Assembly: GCA_001564205.1 (NCBI GenBank)
Contig: LKMY01000101.1
Span: forward strand, 1-6,448
Direction of reading: 5' to 3'
Source of the DNA: Nanohaloarchaea archaeon PL-Br10_U2g5
Lineage (GTDB): Archaea > Halobacteriota > Halobacteria > Halobacteriales > Haloferacaceae
Length of the DNA: 6,448 nt
Below are positions 1-5,443 of the stretch, in pieces. Position 1 is the stretch's first letter. Each line of letters begins with the position of its first letter. The notes under the pieces were generated by a model. It saw only the letters and a program-made list of their open reading frames with translations, made no database searches and was not told where the DNA came from. The position numbers and the translations under genes are program-made.

Positions 1-103
1 AGACACTCGTTCAGCTCACAAGACATTCGCCAGTGTCACTGTTTCCCCGCTCGTGCGGTTGGCTCTTTGCTCGTCTCATTGGAAACTTGCCAACTCCGCG
101 ATC

Positions 104-110
104 CTTTTGA
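104..110 (+). promoter_or_regulatory. weak TATA-like element before the carbonic anhydrase gene
   Basis: The T-rich heptamer CTTTTGA is centred about 27 bases before the ATG at 134. That is the distance expected for a haloarchaeal TATA box driving a leaderless or nearly leaderless transcript. It is a poor match to the TTTATA-type consensus. It lies between a 6-base inverted repeat, GGAAAC at 81-86 and GTTTCC at 112-117, which could be an operator or chance. No convincing Shine-Dalgarno sequence precedes the ATG, which fits leaderless translation. The call rests on spacing more than on sequence. Confidence 0.3.
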
Positions 111-133
111 TGTTTCCTGCGGAATCAACCGGC

Positions 134-841
134 ATGACCGGCAGTCTGCTTACAGAGCTTCTCGACCGCAACGACGAGCACGTCTCCTCACTGTCTCCCG
201 ATACGTTCGCCGAATACCGCGAGGCACAGCGCCCGCCGGTCGTCTCCGTCTGCTGTTCTGACTCTCGAGTCTCTCAAGAGGGGATGTGGGCGAGTGACCG
301 CCCAGGGTTTCTCTTTACCGCCGGCAACATCGGGAACCGTGTGAGCGATGTCGTCGACGGCGAGCGCGTACTCGCCGGCAGCGTGGCGTATCCGCTCGGA
401 CACACCGATACGAGCGTGCTCGCGGTCGTCGGGCACACGGGTTGTGGCGCCGTCGGCGCCGCCCTCTCCGCGGTTCGAACCGGCGAACTCCCGAACGAAC
501 CGGGCGTGAAGGCGGACATCGAGGAGCTCGTCCCTATCGTTGAGCGAGGACTCGACGATCCGGCGGTCGCGGCCGACGCCGTCGATGATGCCACAGATCC
601 CGAAGTGAGCGTCCGGAACCGCCTCGTCGAGCACAATGTCCACGAGCAGGTCGAGACGGCTCGCGAGACCGACGAGGGGGATGACGCCGACATCTACGGC
701 TTTGTCTACGATTTTCAGGGCGTCTACGGCGACCGCGACGGTGTCGCGTATCTGGTGAACGCGAACGGCGAGCGCGACCCGGTGACGCTCCGAGAGCTCG
801 TCGGTGAGGAGCGCGCTGACCACGTCGGAACCCTGTTGTAG
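134..841 (+). CDS. beta-class carbonic anhydrase
   Basis: Predicted zinc enzyme of 235 residues that interconverts CO2 and bicarbonate in the cytoplasm. The two beta-class signatures are present. CCSDSR at residues 40-45 gives zinc ligand Cys41 and the Asp43/Arg45 dyad, and GHTGCG at 100-105 gives ligands His101 and Cys104. FTAGNIGNRV (61-70) matches the conserved AGN segment, and the YGFVYD segment near the C-terminus is the usual final strand. No signal peptide or membrane segment is visible. I chose ATG 134. An in-frame GTG at 53 and ATG at 110 would add 27 or 8 residues, but that stretch is AT-richer and looks non-coding, and ATG 110 touches the TATA-like element. The next gene on this strand starts 85 bases downstream and has no obvious functional tie. 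The family is clear from the motifs; the physiological role (bicarbonate for carboxylases, pH balance) is inferred. Confidence 0.93.
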   Translation: MTGSLLTELLDRNDEHVSSLSPDTFAEYREAQRPPVVSVCCSDSRVSQEGMWASDRPGFLFTAGNIGNRVSDVVDGERVLAGSVAYPLGHTDTSVLAVVGHTGCGAVGAALSAVRTGELPNEPGVKADIEELVPIVERGLDDPAVAADAVDDATDPEVSVRNRLVEHNVHEQVETARETDEGDDADIYGFVYDFQGVYGDRDGVAYLVNANGERDPVTLRELVGEERADHVGTLL

Positions 842-926
842 ACGGTCAAGCCCGGGGACGGAGCGGTACGCTCGCTTTCTCCCGCATCCGACAGCGGTAT
901 CACCGCGACGGCCGAACGTCTCGGTA

Positions 927-2168
927 ATGGACCGCCGCGTTCTGTTCGCGACACTGATCCTGTTCGCCGGCGGCGCGACAGGTGTCGGGGTCGCCCTCTT
1001 CGCGTTCGTCGGCATCGACGAGGGATCGATCGACACGGAGATCGTCTGGGAGACCGATCCCGTCGAGGGTGACGACGGAAGCGGCGCCGTTATCGCCAGC
1101 ATGGATGGCGACTCGGTCGTCCTGCAGTCGACAGTTGAAAACGGAGAGCGGGCCGTGCGTGCCACGACTGTTGGAGGCGATGTCGAGTGGACGACACCCC
1201 TCGCGGACGCCGGGCTCGACGCACCGTCCGACGACCCAACCGCGATCAGTGCCCTCGTAACGGGTACTCTCGGTGGAGATCCGGCCGTCGCGTTCACTAC
1301 CGAATTCGGCTCACTCGTCGTCCTCGACGTTGCAGACGGCAGCGAGCGATTTACGATCGATCTCAACGGGTCAGGCGAGGCCGATGCGAGCGAGGCGTCC
1401 GCCCCCCTTCAGCCGGCGACTGGTGACCTCACCGACGACGGCCGAACGGAAATCGCCGCGGTAGCGACAGATGGTACCGTGTTCGTCGTCGACGAGGGCG
1501 GCGACGAAGTGTTCGAGACGGCGCTCGACGAGCCAGCCGACAGGCGGCCGCTGATCATCGAATCCGGCGACGAGACGAACGGTGGCCTCGCCGTGGCGAC
1601 CGTTACCGGCGACGGTAACTACACGCTATCTCTCCTTGACGAAGGTGGCGACGCGCGCTGGACAACGACACCGTCAGTGACGCCCCTGAGTTGGAGCGCG
1701 GCGGACACGCGACGCGGACCGGTCCTTGCGCTCGGCGGGACGAACGGGAACTTGGAGACGATAGAGGCCGAAGACGGCTCACAGCGCTACGAGGTCGGAC
1801 TGCAGGACTTCCCCGTTACCGTCGGCGACGCCGGTCCCGGCCAGATCCACGTCGGAGGTGCCGGGAGCGTCTGGGCAGTCGACCTGCTCGACGGCGAGGT
1901 CGCGTGGAAACAGCAGTACGGCGGTCAGACTCGGGTCAACGCTCCCGGCGTCGGCAACGTCGCTACCGACGGAACCGCAGGGCCGGTCGCGGTGAACCGC
2001 GACGGGAACGTCCTCGTTATGACCCGCACCGGAGAGGTCGCCGCTCGCGGTGGCGTCGGCTCCGCCGTCGTCTACGCCGGCCCGCTGTTCGCGGACCTCA
2101 CCGGCGACGGTAGCGACGAGGTCGTCGTCGTCACCGAAGACGGACGGATCGTTGCGCTGGCGCGATAG
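927..2168 (+). CDS. membrane-anchored beta-propeller protein with FG-GAP-like repeats (PQQ/BamB-like)
   Basis: A 413-residue protein of unknown specific function. After a short basic start (MDRR), residues 5-30 form one hydrophobic, Gly/Ala-rich segment, best read as an N-terminal membrane anchor or uncleaved signal. The rest would then be an acidic domain outside the cell. That domain consists of repeating short beta-strand units of the type 'dG.v.vvD...G...w', as in PQQ-like propellers (about 53-100, 117-145, 176-200, 221-246, 264-290, 305-330, 354-380). Two units carry DxTxDGxxE motifs typical of FG-GAP/VCBS calcium-binding loops: GDLTDDGRTEI (166-176) and ADLTGDGSDEV (389-399). Such folds usually serve binding or scaffolding; no catalytic residues are recognisable. 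ATG 927 is preferred because the upstream in-frame extension to 804 would overlap the carbonic anhydrase gene and lacks propeller or membrane character. No clear TATA box was found in the 85-base gap, so co-transcription with the upstream gene is possible. It ends convergent to ndk. Confidence 0.8.
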   Translation: MDRRVLFATLILFAGGATGVGVALFAFVGIDEGSIDTEIVWETDPVEGDDGSGAVIASMDGDSVVLQSTVENGERAVRATTVGGDVEWTTPLADAGLDAPSDDPTAISALVTGTLGGDPAVAFTTEFGSLVVLDVADGSERFTIDLNGSGEADASEASAPLQPATGDLTDDGRTEIAAVATDGTVFVVDEGGDEVFETALDEPADRRPLIIESGDETNGGLAVATVTGDGNYTLSLLDEGGDARWTTTPSVTPLSWSAADTRRGPVLALGGTNGNLETIEAEDGSQRYEVGLQDFPVTVGDAGPGQIHVGGAGSVWAVDLLDGEVAWKQQYGGQTRVNAPGVGNVATDGTAGPVAVNRDGNVLVMTRTGEVAARGGVGSAVVYAGPLFADLTGDGSDEVVVVTEDGRIVALAR

Positions 2169-2205
2169 AGCGGGGGATCACAACACCTCGTAAACGGTGT
2201 CGGAA

Positions 2206-2250
2206 TTCAGTCGTTTATATACCAATAAACACGCTAATTAAGCGACTGAA
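2206..2250. repeat. 8-base perfect inverted repeat around an AT-rich core
   Basis: TTCAGTCG at 2206-2213 is the exact reverse complement of CGACTGAA at 2243-2250. The 29-base spacer is strongly AT-rich in otherwise GC-rich DNA and includes TTTATATA. The right arm directly abuts the left arm of the next inverted repeat at 2251. Possible roles are an operator around a promoter, a 3' UTR stem or a recombination site; the sequence alone does not decide. Confidence 0.5.
2213..2220 (+). promoter_or_regulatory. TATA-like element, possible orphan promoter
   Basis: GTTTATAT (continuing into A at 2221) closely resembles a haloarchaeal TATA box. Read on the plus strand it would place a start site near 2240-2246, just before the structured stretch at 2251-2314, with no protein gene downstream before the antisense 3' end of ndk. 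The same bases read on the minus strand (TATATAAA) would start transcription near 2190 antisense to the propeller gene. It could equally be AT-rich terminator sequence. Confidence 0.3.
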
Positions 2251-2314
2251 ACGGAGTCAACTCGGTTTTCACCGGAAACGCGGTGTGTCGACAGCGTGAC
2301 CGCTATGACTCCGT
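2251..2314. repeat. 9-base perfect inverted repeat enclosing two small hairpins
   Basis: ACGGAGTCA at 2251-2259 pairs perfectly with TGACTCCGT at 2306-2314. Inside it lie a CACCG/CGGTG hairpin (loop 2275-2280) and an AGCG/CGCT hairpin (loop TGAC, 2297-2300), the latter one base from the closing stem. As RNA from either strand this could form a three-way junction. In the ndk direction the closing stem is followed by TTTCAG and an AT-rich stretch, so it may be the 3' end structure or terminator of the ribosomal protein operon. Confidence 0.45.
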
Positions 2315-2403
2315 ACGGCGACACTTCTTTGCAGAATTTCTCGACTGAGCTCTTCGGCTGAGACCGCCGATTCAGCCCGTGGACTGGGGGATCGGGTTCC
2401 AGC

Positions 2404-2883
2404 TCAGTGCTGCTCGTCCTCGTACACCCACGCGGCGGTGTCGAGGTCGTAGTCGACGAGCTCGCCCTCGTCGAAGAACAGGCCGATCTCGCGGGCGTTT
2501 GCACCCTCGTCTTCGTGGTCCGACGCGTGGATCACGTTCTGGCCGAGATCCAAGCCGAAGTCGCCGCGGATCGTTCCCGGGGCGGACTCGGCGGGGTCGG
2601 TCTCGCCGACCATCGCGCGGACCTGCCGAGTCGCGTCAGCGCCCTCCCACACCATCGCGAAGACGGGGCCGGAAGTGATGAACTCGACGAGACCGTCGAA
2701 GAACGGCTTGTCCTCGTGTTCGCCGTAGTGTTCGTGTGCGAGCTCCTCGTCGATCTGGATGAATTTTCCGCCGACGAGCTTCAGTCCGCGCTCCTCGAAG
2801 CGGGAGACGATCTCACCGATGAGGCCGCGCTGGACGCCGTCGGGTTTGACCATCACGAAGGTGCGCTCGTCGTGGTGGCTCAC
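2404..2883 (-). CDS. ndk: nucleoside diphosphate kinase
   Basis: Cytoplasmic enzyme that moves the gamma-phosphate of an NTP (usually ATP) to NDPs through a phosphohistidine, balancing NTP and dNTP pools. The 159-residue product starts with the family hallmark [16 protein letters not shown] (8-23, with Lys13). It has the RFEERG helix (28-33) and contains NVIHASD (116-122), in which His119 is the expected phosphorylated residue. Length is near the family norm of about 150; the extra residues are an acidic C-terminal tail ([15 protein letters not shown]). The start is GTG at 2883, overlapping the rpl24e stop as GTGA. The next Met, residue 11, lies inside the conserved first strand and is too late. 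Last gene of the rpl7ae-rps28e-rpl24e-ndk operon, an arrangement known in archaea; in many archaea infB follows, but here it does not. Confidence 0.97.
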   Translation of the reverse strand: MSHHDERTFVMVKPDGVQRGLIGEIVSRFEERGLKLVGGKFIQIDEELAHEHYGEHEDKPFFDGLVEFITSGPVFAMVWEGADATRQVRAMVGETDPAESAPGTIRGDFGLDLGQNVIHASDHEDEGANAREIGLFFDEGELVDYDLDTAAWVYEDEQH

Positions 2884-3071
2884 TCTTCTTCACCCTGGCG
2901 ACGACCCTCTTCGGTCCACTCGAGGTCGCGCGCCTCGCGGCCGAGGAAGTAGTTCTTCTCCGCCTTCGAATCGACGAAGTGGAGTATCTGTCCGTTCGTC
3001 TTCACGAACATCGTGCCCGTGCCGGGCTCGATCTCCTCTCCGGTGAAGTCACAGGTGCGTGTCTCGACCAT
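2880..3071 (-). CDS. rpl24e: large-subunit ribosomal protein L24e (eL24)
   Basis: Small 50S subunit protein of 63 residues, recognised by [19 protein letters not shown] (5-23), DSKAEKNY (34-41) and [11 protein letters not shown] (43-53), the L24e signature. It ends in a short charged tail. The family normally has a zinc ribbon with four Cys; in the Haloarcula marismortui protein, as I recall it, they fall at 7, 10, 33 and 37. Here only Cys7 remains, and positions 10, 33 and 37 are Thr, Val and Ala, so zinc binding is very unlikely. The ATG start follows the rps28e stop by 3 bases and has a strong GGAGGA site. Its stop overlaps the ndk start by 4 bases, implying coupled translation. Confidence 0.96.
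   Translation of the reverse strand: MVETRTCDFTGEEIEPGTGTMFVKTNGQILHFVDSKAEKNYFLGREARDLEWTEEGRRQGEEE
2890..2894 (-). promoter_or_regulatory. ribosome binding site for ndk
   Basis: On the minus strand GGTGA, complementary to the 16S anti-Shine-Dalgarno tail, lies inside the end of rpl24e with 6 bases before the GTG start. It supports the GTG choice and internal initiation or translational coupling at the GTGA overlap. Confidence 0.55.
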
Positions 3072-3074
3072 TGG

Positions 3075-3299
3075 TTATCGTCCTCCGATGGAGTCTGCGT
3101 CCCGCTGGGTCTCTCGGAGCTGGAGCACGTCGCCCATGCGGACGGGGCCCAGGACGTTCCGGGTGATGATCCGGCCCTGGTTCGATCCCTCTTGGATGCG
3201 GCATTTGACCTGCATGGCCTCGCCGTGCATCCCGGTCTTGCCGACGACCTCGATCACCTCGGCGGTAGTCGAGTCGCCGGTGCCCTCTTCTGCGCTCAT
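3075..3299 (-). CDS. rps28e: small-subunit ribosomal protein S28e (eS28)
   Basis: 30S subunit protein of 74 residues found only in archaea and eukaryotes, where it sits near the mRNA exit/E-site region. Diagnostic stretches are [20 protein letters not shown] (13-32), [19 protein letters not shown] (43-61) and the near-invariant ending [13 protein letters not shown] (62-74). The first dozen residues are an acidic extension common in haloarchaea. ATG 3299 follows the rpl7ae stop by 6 bases. The only nearby GGAG (3315-3318) is 15 bases away, farther than usual, so translation is probably coupled to rpl7ae. Confidence 0.97.
   Translation of the reverse strand: MSAEEGTGDSTTAEVIEVVGKTGMHGEAMQVKCRIQEGSNQGRIITRNVLGPVRMGDVLQLRETQRDADSIGGR
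3081..3086 (-). promoter_or_regulatory. ribosome binding site for rpl24e
   Basis: GGAGGA on the minus strand, 9 bases before the ATG at 3071. It lies within the rps28e coding sequence, formed by the two Gly codons of its C-terminal GGR. It is one of the clearest Shine-Dalgarno sequences in the window. Confidence 0.75.
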
Positions 3300-3305
3300 G
3301 GGTGG

Positions 3306-3668
3306 TTATCGGAGCTCCGCGACCTTCTCGCCGATATCCTCGACGTCGTCGGCGGCGTCGCCGGCGTCGACGATGGCGGCGGCGGCCGAGCCGACCTCGA
3401 GGCCGGCAGCGTGACCGACGTCGTCCTGCGTGTCGACGAAAATGACCGGGATGCCCTTCTCCTCTGCGAGTTCGGGGAGGTGCATCACGATCTCCTCGGG
3501 GGAGACATCCTCGGCGACGATGATGAGGTCAGCGTTGCCGCGCTCGACGGCTTTCGTGGTCTCATTGGTTCCTTTCTTTACTGTACCGGTGTCTCGGGCG
3601 ACCTCGAGCGCCTCAAGCGATCGCTCTGCGAGGTCGGCTGGGGTTTCGTAGTCTACGTAAACGGGCAT
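3306..3668 (-). CDS. rpl7ae: ribosomal protein L7Ae (eL8), k-turn RNA-binding protein
   Basis: A 120-residue protein of the L7Ae/L30e/Gadd45 family. In archaea it is a 50S subunit protein and also the core k-turn binder of box C/D and H/ACA guide RNPs and of RNase P. The RNA-contact segment [15 protein letters not shown] (30-44) and the loop [27 protein letters not shown] (from 52) are characteristic, and length is normal. The C-terminus is acidic and Ala-rich, as in halophiles. It is the first gene of the operon, with ATG 3668 preceded by a well-placed AGGAG. The predicted promoter leaves a leader of about 90 bases, long for a haloarchaeon and possibly regulatory, because L7Ae is known to repress its own mRNA through a leader k-turn in Sulfolobus. 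Confidence 0.97.
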   Translation of the reverse strand: MPVYVDYETPADLAERSLEALEVARDTGTVKKGTNETTKAVERGNADLIIVAEDVSPEEIVMHLPELAEEKGIPVIFVDTQDDVGHAAGLEVGSAAAAIVDAGDAADDVEDIGEKVAELR

Positions 3669-3674
3669 GTGTTT

Positions 3675-3686
3675 CTCCTATCCTCC
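3675..3686 (-). promoter_or_regulatory. double ribosome binding site for rpl7ae
   Basis: On the minus strand GGAGGA (3681-3686) is followed by AGGAG (3675-3679), the latter 6 bases before the ATG at 3668. Either can pair with the anti-Shine-Dalgarno tail; the second has the better spacing. Their presence supports a leadered mRNA for this operon. Confidence 0.7.
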
Positions 3687-3746
3687 GTGCGGGCTCGCGT
3701 GTCCGTCCCGTGGTCGGTCCCTATCGGAACAGCACATCATCAACCC

Positions 3747-3759
3747 CACAGAGGCTGTG
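3747..3759 (-). repeat. small hairpin near the predicted rpl7ae transcript start
   Basis: CACAG and CTGTG form a 5-base stem with a 3-base loop at 3752-3754. It falls at or just after the predicted start of the rpl7ae transcript (about 3758), so it may be only partly transcribed. It is short enough to be chance. Confidence 0.25.
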
Positions 3760-3779
3760 ACCCGACGTAGTCCGGACAT

Positions 3780-3788
3780 CCATAAAAG
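3780..3788 (-). promoter_or_regulatory. BRE/TATA promoter of the rpl7ae operon
   Basis: On the minus strand CTTTTATGG is a good haloarchaeal TATA box, preceded by the purine-rich GAAAGCG (from 3795) resembling a BRE. The start site would be about 25 bases on, near 3758, leaving a leader of roughly 90 bases before the ATG at 3668. The perfect palindrome AAAGCGCTTT (3785-3794) overlaps both elements. Promoter position is inferred from motif only. Confidence 0.6.
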
Positions 3789-3920
3789 CGCTTTCAATGT
3801 CCCGTGCGTGTGCGAGGAGAGGTCACGGGTCGGGGATGGTCGATCGGTCACGTGGTTTCGACGTGAACTCCTGTCGCAGCTGGTGGTAACGTCCGTCGAA
3901 GAGCGGATTCCAACTCCACG

Positions 3921-3929
3921 CTTTTTATG
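3921..3929 (+). promoter_or_regulatory. TATA box of the 5'-nucleotidase-like gene
   Basis: CTTTTTATG is centred about 34 bases before the ATG at 3959, placing the start site near 3950 and giving a leader of about 8 bases or fewer. No Shine-Dalgarno sequence is present, consistent with near-leaderless expression. It is divergent from the rpl7ae promoter about 130 bases away. The rest of 3789-3920 shows no gene or clear signal. Confidence 0.6.
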
Positions 3930-3958
3930 CGTTGCTCGCACCTCTGTCGAGACAGCTA

Positions 3959-5443
3959 ATGGTTCGTCTCGTCCACTACTCCGACATCGAGAACGTCTTT
4001 GACGCTCCCGAGCGGGCGGCCCGTCTCGCCGGCCGGATCCGCGAGCTTTCCGGGGCCGACGCTGCGGTCGTCGCTACCGGTGACACGACCGCGCCCGGCG
4101 TCCTCTCGCTGGTCGCTACCGGGCGGCAGGTGCTCGACTTCTACGCTGCGACCGACACCGTCCTCGACACCTTCGGGAATCACGAGTTTGACTACGGACC
4201 AGACGCGCTCCGCGAGCTCGTCGCAGACGCGCCCGCCACGTTCGTCTCCGCGAACGTCCGCGACGAGGACGGCGAGCCCTTCGGTCGCGAAGAGGGGGTC
4301 GTTCCGTGGACGGTCCGCGAAATCGGTGGTGCGGCGGAGTTCGGCGGGAGCGACGAGCGAGACGGTGTCGGTGCCAACCACGACATCAGCGACGCCACGA
4401 TCGGGTTCGTCGGCGTCACTGACCCCGCGACGGACTCGCTGAATCCGATGGCTGCCGAACTCTCCTTCGACGATCCGGTCGCGGCCGCGGGCGACGCGCT
4501 CGCCGAGATGCGCGCCGAAACACCTGCCCTCGATCACGCGGTCGTCCTCTCGCACCTGGGTGCGGGTGACGACGACCTCGCCCGCGCGCTCGACGTCGAT
4601 GTGATCCTCGGTGGCCACGTTCACAGCCGGCGCAACGAGCGAATCGCCGACACGCTCCTCGTGCGCCCCGGCGTCAACGGTGAGGCGGTCGTCGAAGTCG
4701 ACCTCCAGGGCGAACACGGAGCGAACGGTACACGGCCCACTGCGACGCTCCACGAGCCCGACGGCGCGGCGCCTGCGGCCGGGCTCGAAGACGCGCTCGC
4801 CCAGCGGATGGCCGCTGCCGACCTCGACGAGGTCGTCGGTAGGGTTGCCGCTCCAGTCGATCGGACCAGTGAGGTCGTTCACGGCGGGGAGTGTCGTGTC
4901 GGGAACTTCGTCGCCGACGCGTTCCGATGGGCGCTCGACGCCGACGTGGGGCTGTCGAACGCCGGCGGACTTCGGCAGGGAGACCCGTGGAACGGCGACG
5001 TGACGAAAGCCGATCTGATCAGTCTGATTCCCTTCGAGGAGCCGGTGACGCTTGCGTCCGTGACGGGCGCGGAACTGTATGGTATTCTCCGCGAGATGGG
5101 CGCGCCCGACGTCGACTTCGGCGAGGACGACTGGTGGCACGGTCACGTCTCGAACGCGCGGGTCGTCTGGGACGCGGACGCGGAGCTCATCCTCGAAGCC
5201 ACCGTCGGCGGCGAGCCGATCGACCCCGACGAGCGGTACACGGTCGCCGTCTCGGAGTACCTCCTCCACTCCGAACACGAGTTCCCGACGCTCGCACAGC
5301 GCCACCGGATAGACGAGGCCGATATCCAGTACGAGGTGCTCGCCGACTACGCCCGTGAACGCGGGATCGAGCCGGAGATCGAGGGGCGAATCGAGATCAG
5401 AAACCGGCCTGAGGCCGGTGACGAGAGCCGACCACAGACGTGA
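3959..5443 (+). CDS. UshA-like 5'-nucleotidase / metallophosphoesterase family protein
   Basis: A 494-residue two-domain protein of the 5'-nucleotidase family (NMPs or related phosphoesters to nucleoside plus phosphate). Metal-site motifs of the N-terminal metallophosphoesterase domain are YSDIEN (7-12, Asp9), ATGDTTAPG (39-47, Asp42), FGNHEFDYG (72-80, Asn74/His75), SHLG (198-201, His199) and GGHVH (218-222). The first motif is normally DxH; here it is DIE, with Glu11 in place of His. The C-terminal domain (about 292-480) has the family segments VGNFVADAFR (314-323), NAGGLRQG (334-341) and the PFEEPV loop (358-363). No signal peptide or anchor is seen, so unlike UshA it is probably cytoplasmic. 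I chose ATG 3959 because it follows the TATA box closely and starts the first strand; TTG 3932 is too near the TATA box. The terminal codons lie in a tandem duplication. Exact substrate is uncertain. Confidence 0.88.
   Translation: MVRLVHYSDIENVFDAPERAARLAGRIRELSGADAAVVATGDTTAPGVLSLVATGRQVLDFYAATDTVLDTFGNHEFDYGPDALRELVADAPATFVSANVRDEDGEPFGREEGVVPWTVREIGGAAEFGGSDERDGVGANHDISDATIGFVGVTDPATDSLNPMAAELSFDDPVAAAGDALAEMRAETPALDHAVVLSHLGAGDDDLARALDVDVILGGHVHSRRNERIADTLLVRPGVNGEAVVEVDLQGEHGANGTRPTATLHEPDGAAPAAGLEDALAQRMAAADLDEVVGRVAAPVDRTSEVVHGGECRVGNFVADAFRWALDADVGLSNAGGLRQGDPWNGDVTKADLISLIPFEEPVTLASVTGAELYGILREMGAPDVDFGEDDWWHGHVSNARVVWDADAELILEATVGGEPIDPDERYTVAVSEYLLHSEHEFPTLAQRHRIDEADIQYEVLADYARERGIEPEIEGRIEIRNRPEAGDESRPQT
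5403..5419 (+). repeat. GC-rich hairpin in the last codons of the nucleotidase gene
   Basis: ACCGGCC (5403-5409) and GGCCGGT (5413-5419) form a perfect 7-base stem with a TGA loop, encoding part of RNRPEAG near the C-terminus. It lies 11 bases before the tandem duplication and may take part in 3' end formation, or only reflect GC-rich codons. No T-run follows it. Confidence 0.4.

Larger units (their letters stand above)
2169..2403. other. convergent intergenic region rich in inverted repeats
   Basis: This non-coding stretch lies between the convergent ends of the propeller gene (+) and ndk (-). It contains an AT-rich core near 2214-2241, two longer inverted repeats listed separately, and several short hairpins. 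These are CACCG/CGGTG (2270-2274 with 2281-2285), AGCG/CGCT (2293-2296 with 2301-2304), CGCT/AGCG (2232-2235 with 2241-2244) and GGCTGA/TCAGCC (2356-2361 with 2372-2377). No long run of T, the usual archaeal terminator signal, is present on either strand. Reading frames crossing it are short or out-of-frame extensions of ndk. It may hold the 3' UTRs or terminators of both genes, or a small RNA. Confidence 0.5.

Noticed and set aside
53..133. N-terminal extension of carbonic anhydrase from GTG 53
   Set aside because: The extra 27 residues are not acidic, contain no targeting signal I can recognise, and cover the probable promoter; ATG 134 is better supported.
188..1366. 392-codon minus-strand frame across the carbonic anhydrase and propeller genes
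   Set aside because: It runs antisense to two genes with well-supported motifs and crosses their intergenic gap; no domain is recognisable.
2305..2361. 18-codon plus-strand mini-ORF (ATG to TGA) in the convergent gap
   Set aside because: Too short to judge, no ribosome binding site, and its start overlaps the 3' arm of the 9-base inverted repeat; more likely chance.
2238..2504. 88-codon minus-strand frame running past the ndk stop into the intergenic region
   Set aside because: It overlaps ndk in another frame, and its unique part lies in AT-richer non-coding DNA; no start signal or motif.
2407..2952. 181-codon plus-strand frame opposite ndk
   Set aside because: Antisense shadow of ndk with no family features of its own.
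2979..3770. 263-codon plus-strand frame opposite rpl24e, rps28e and rpl7ae
   Set aside because: The minus strand holds three unmistakable ribosomal protein genes here; this frame is their shadow.
3678..3941. 87-codon minus-strand frame upstream of rpl7ae
   Set aside because: It would overlap the promoter and leader of rpl7ae and reaches the TATA box of the divergent gene; composition is Arg/Ser-rich, unlike the acidic proteins of the window.
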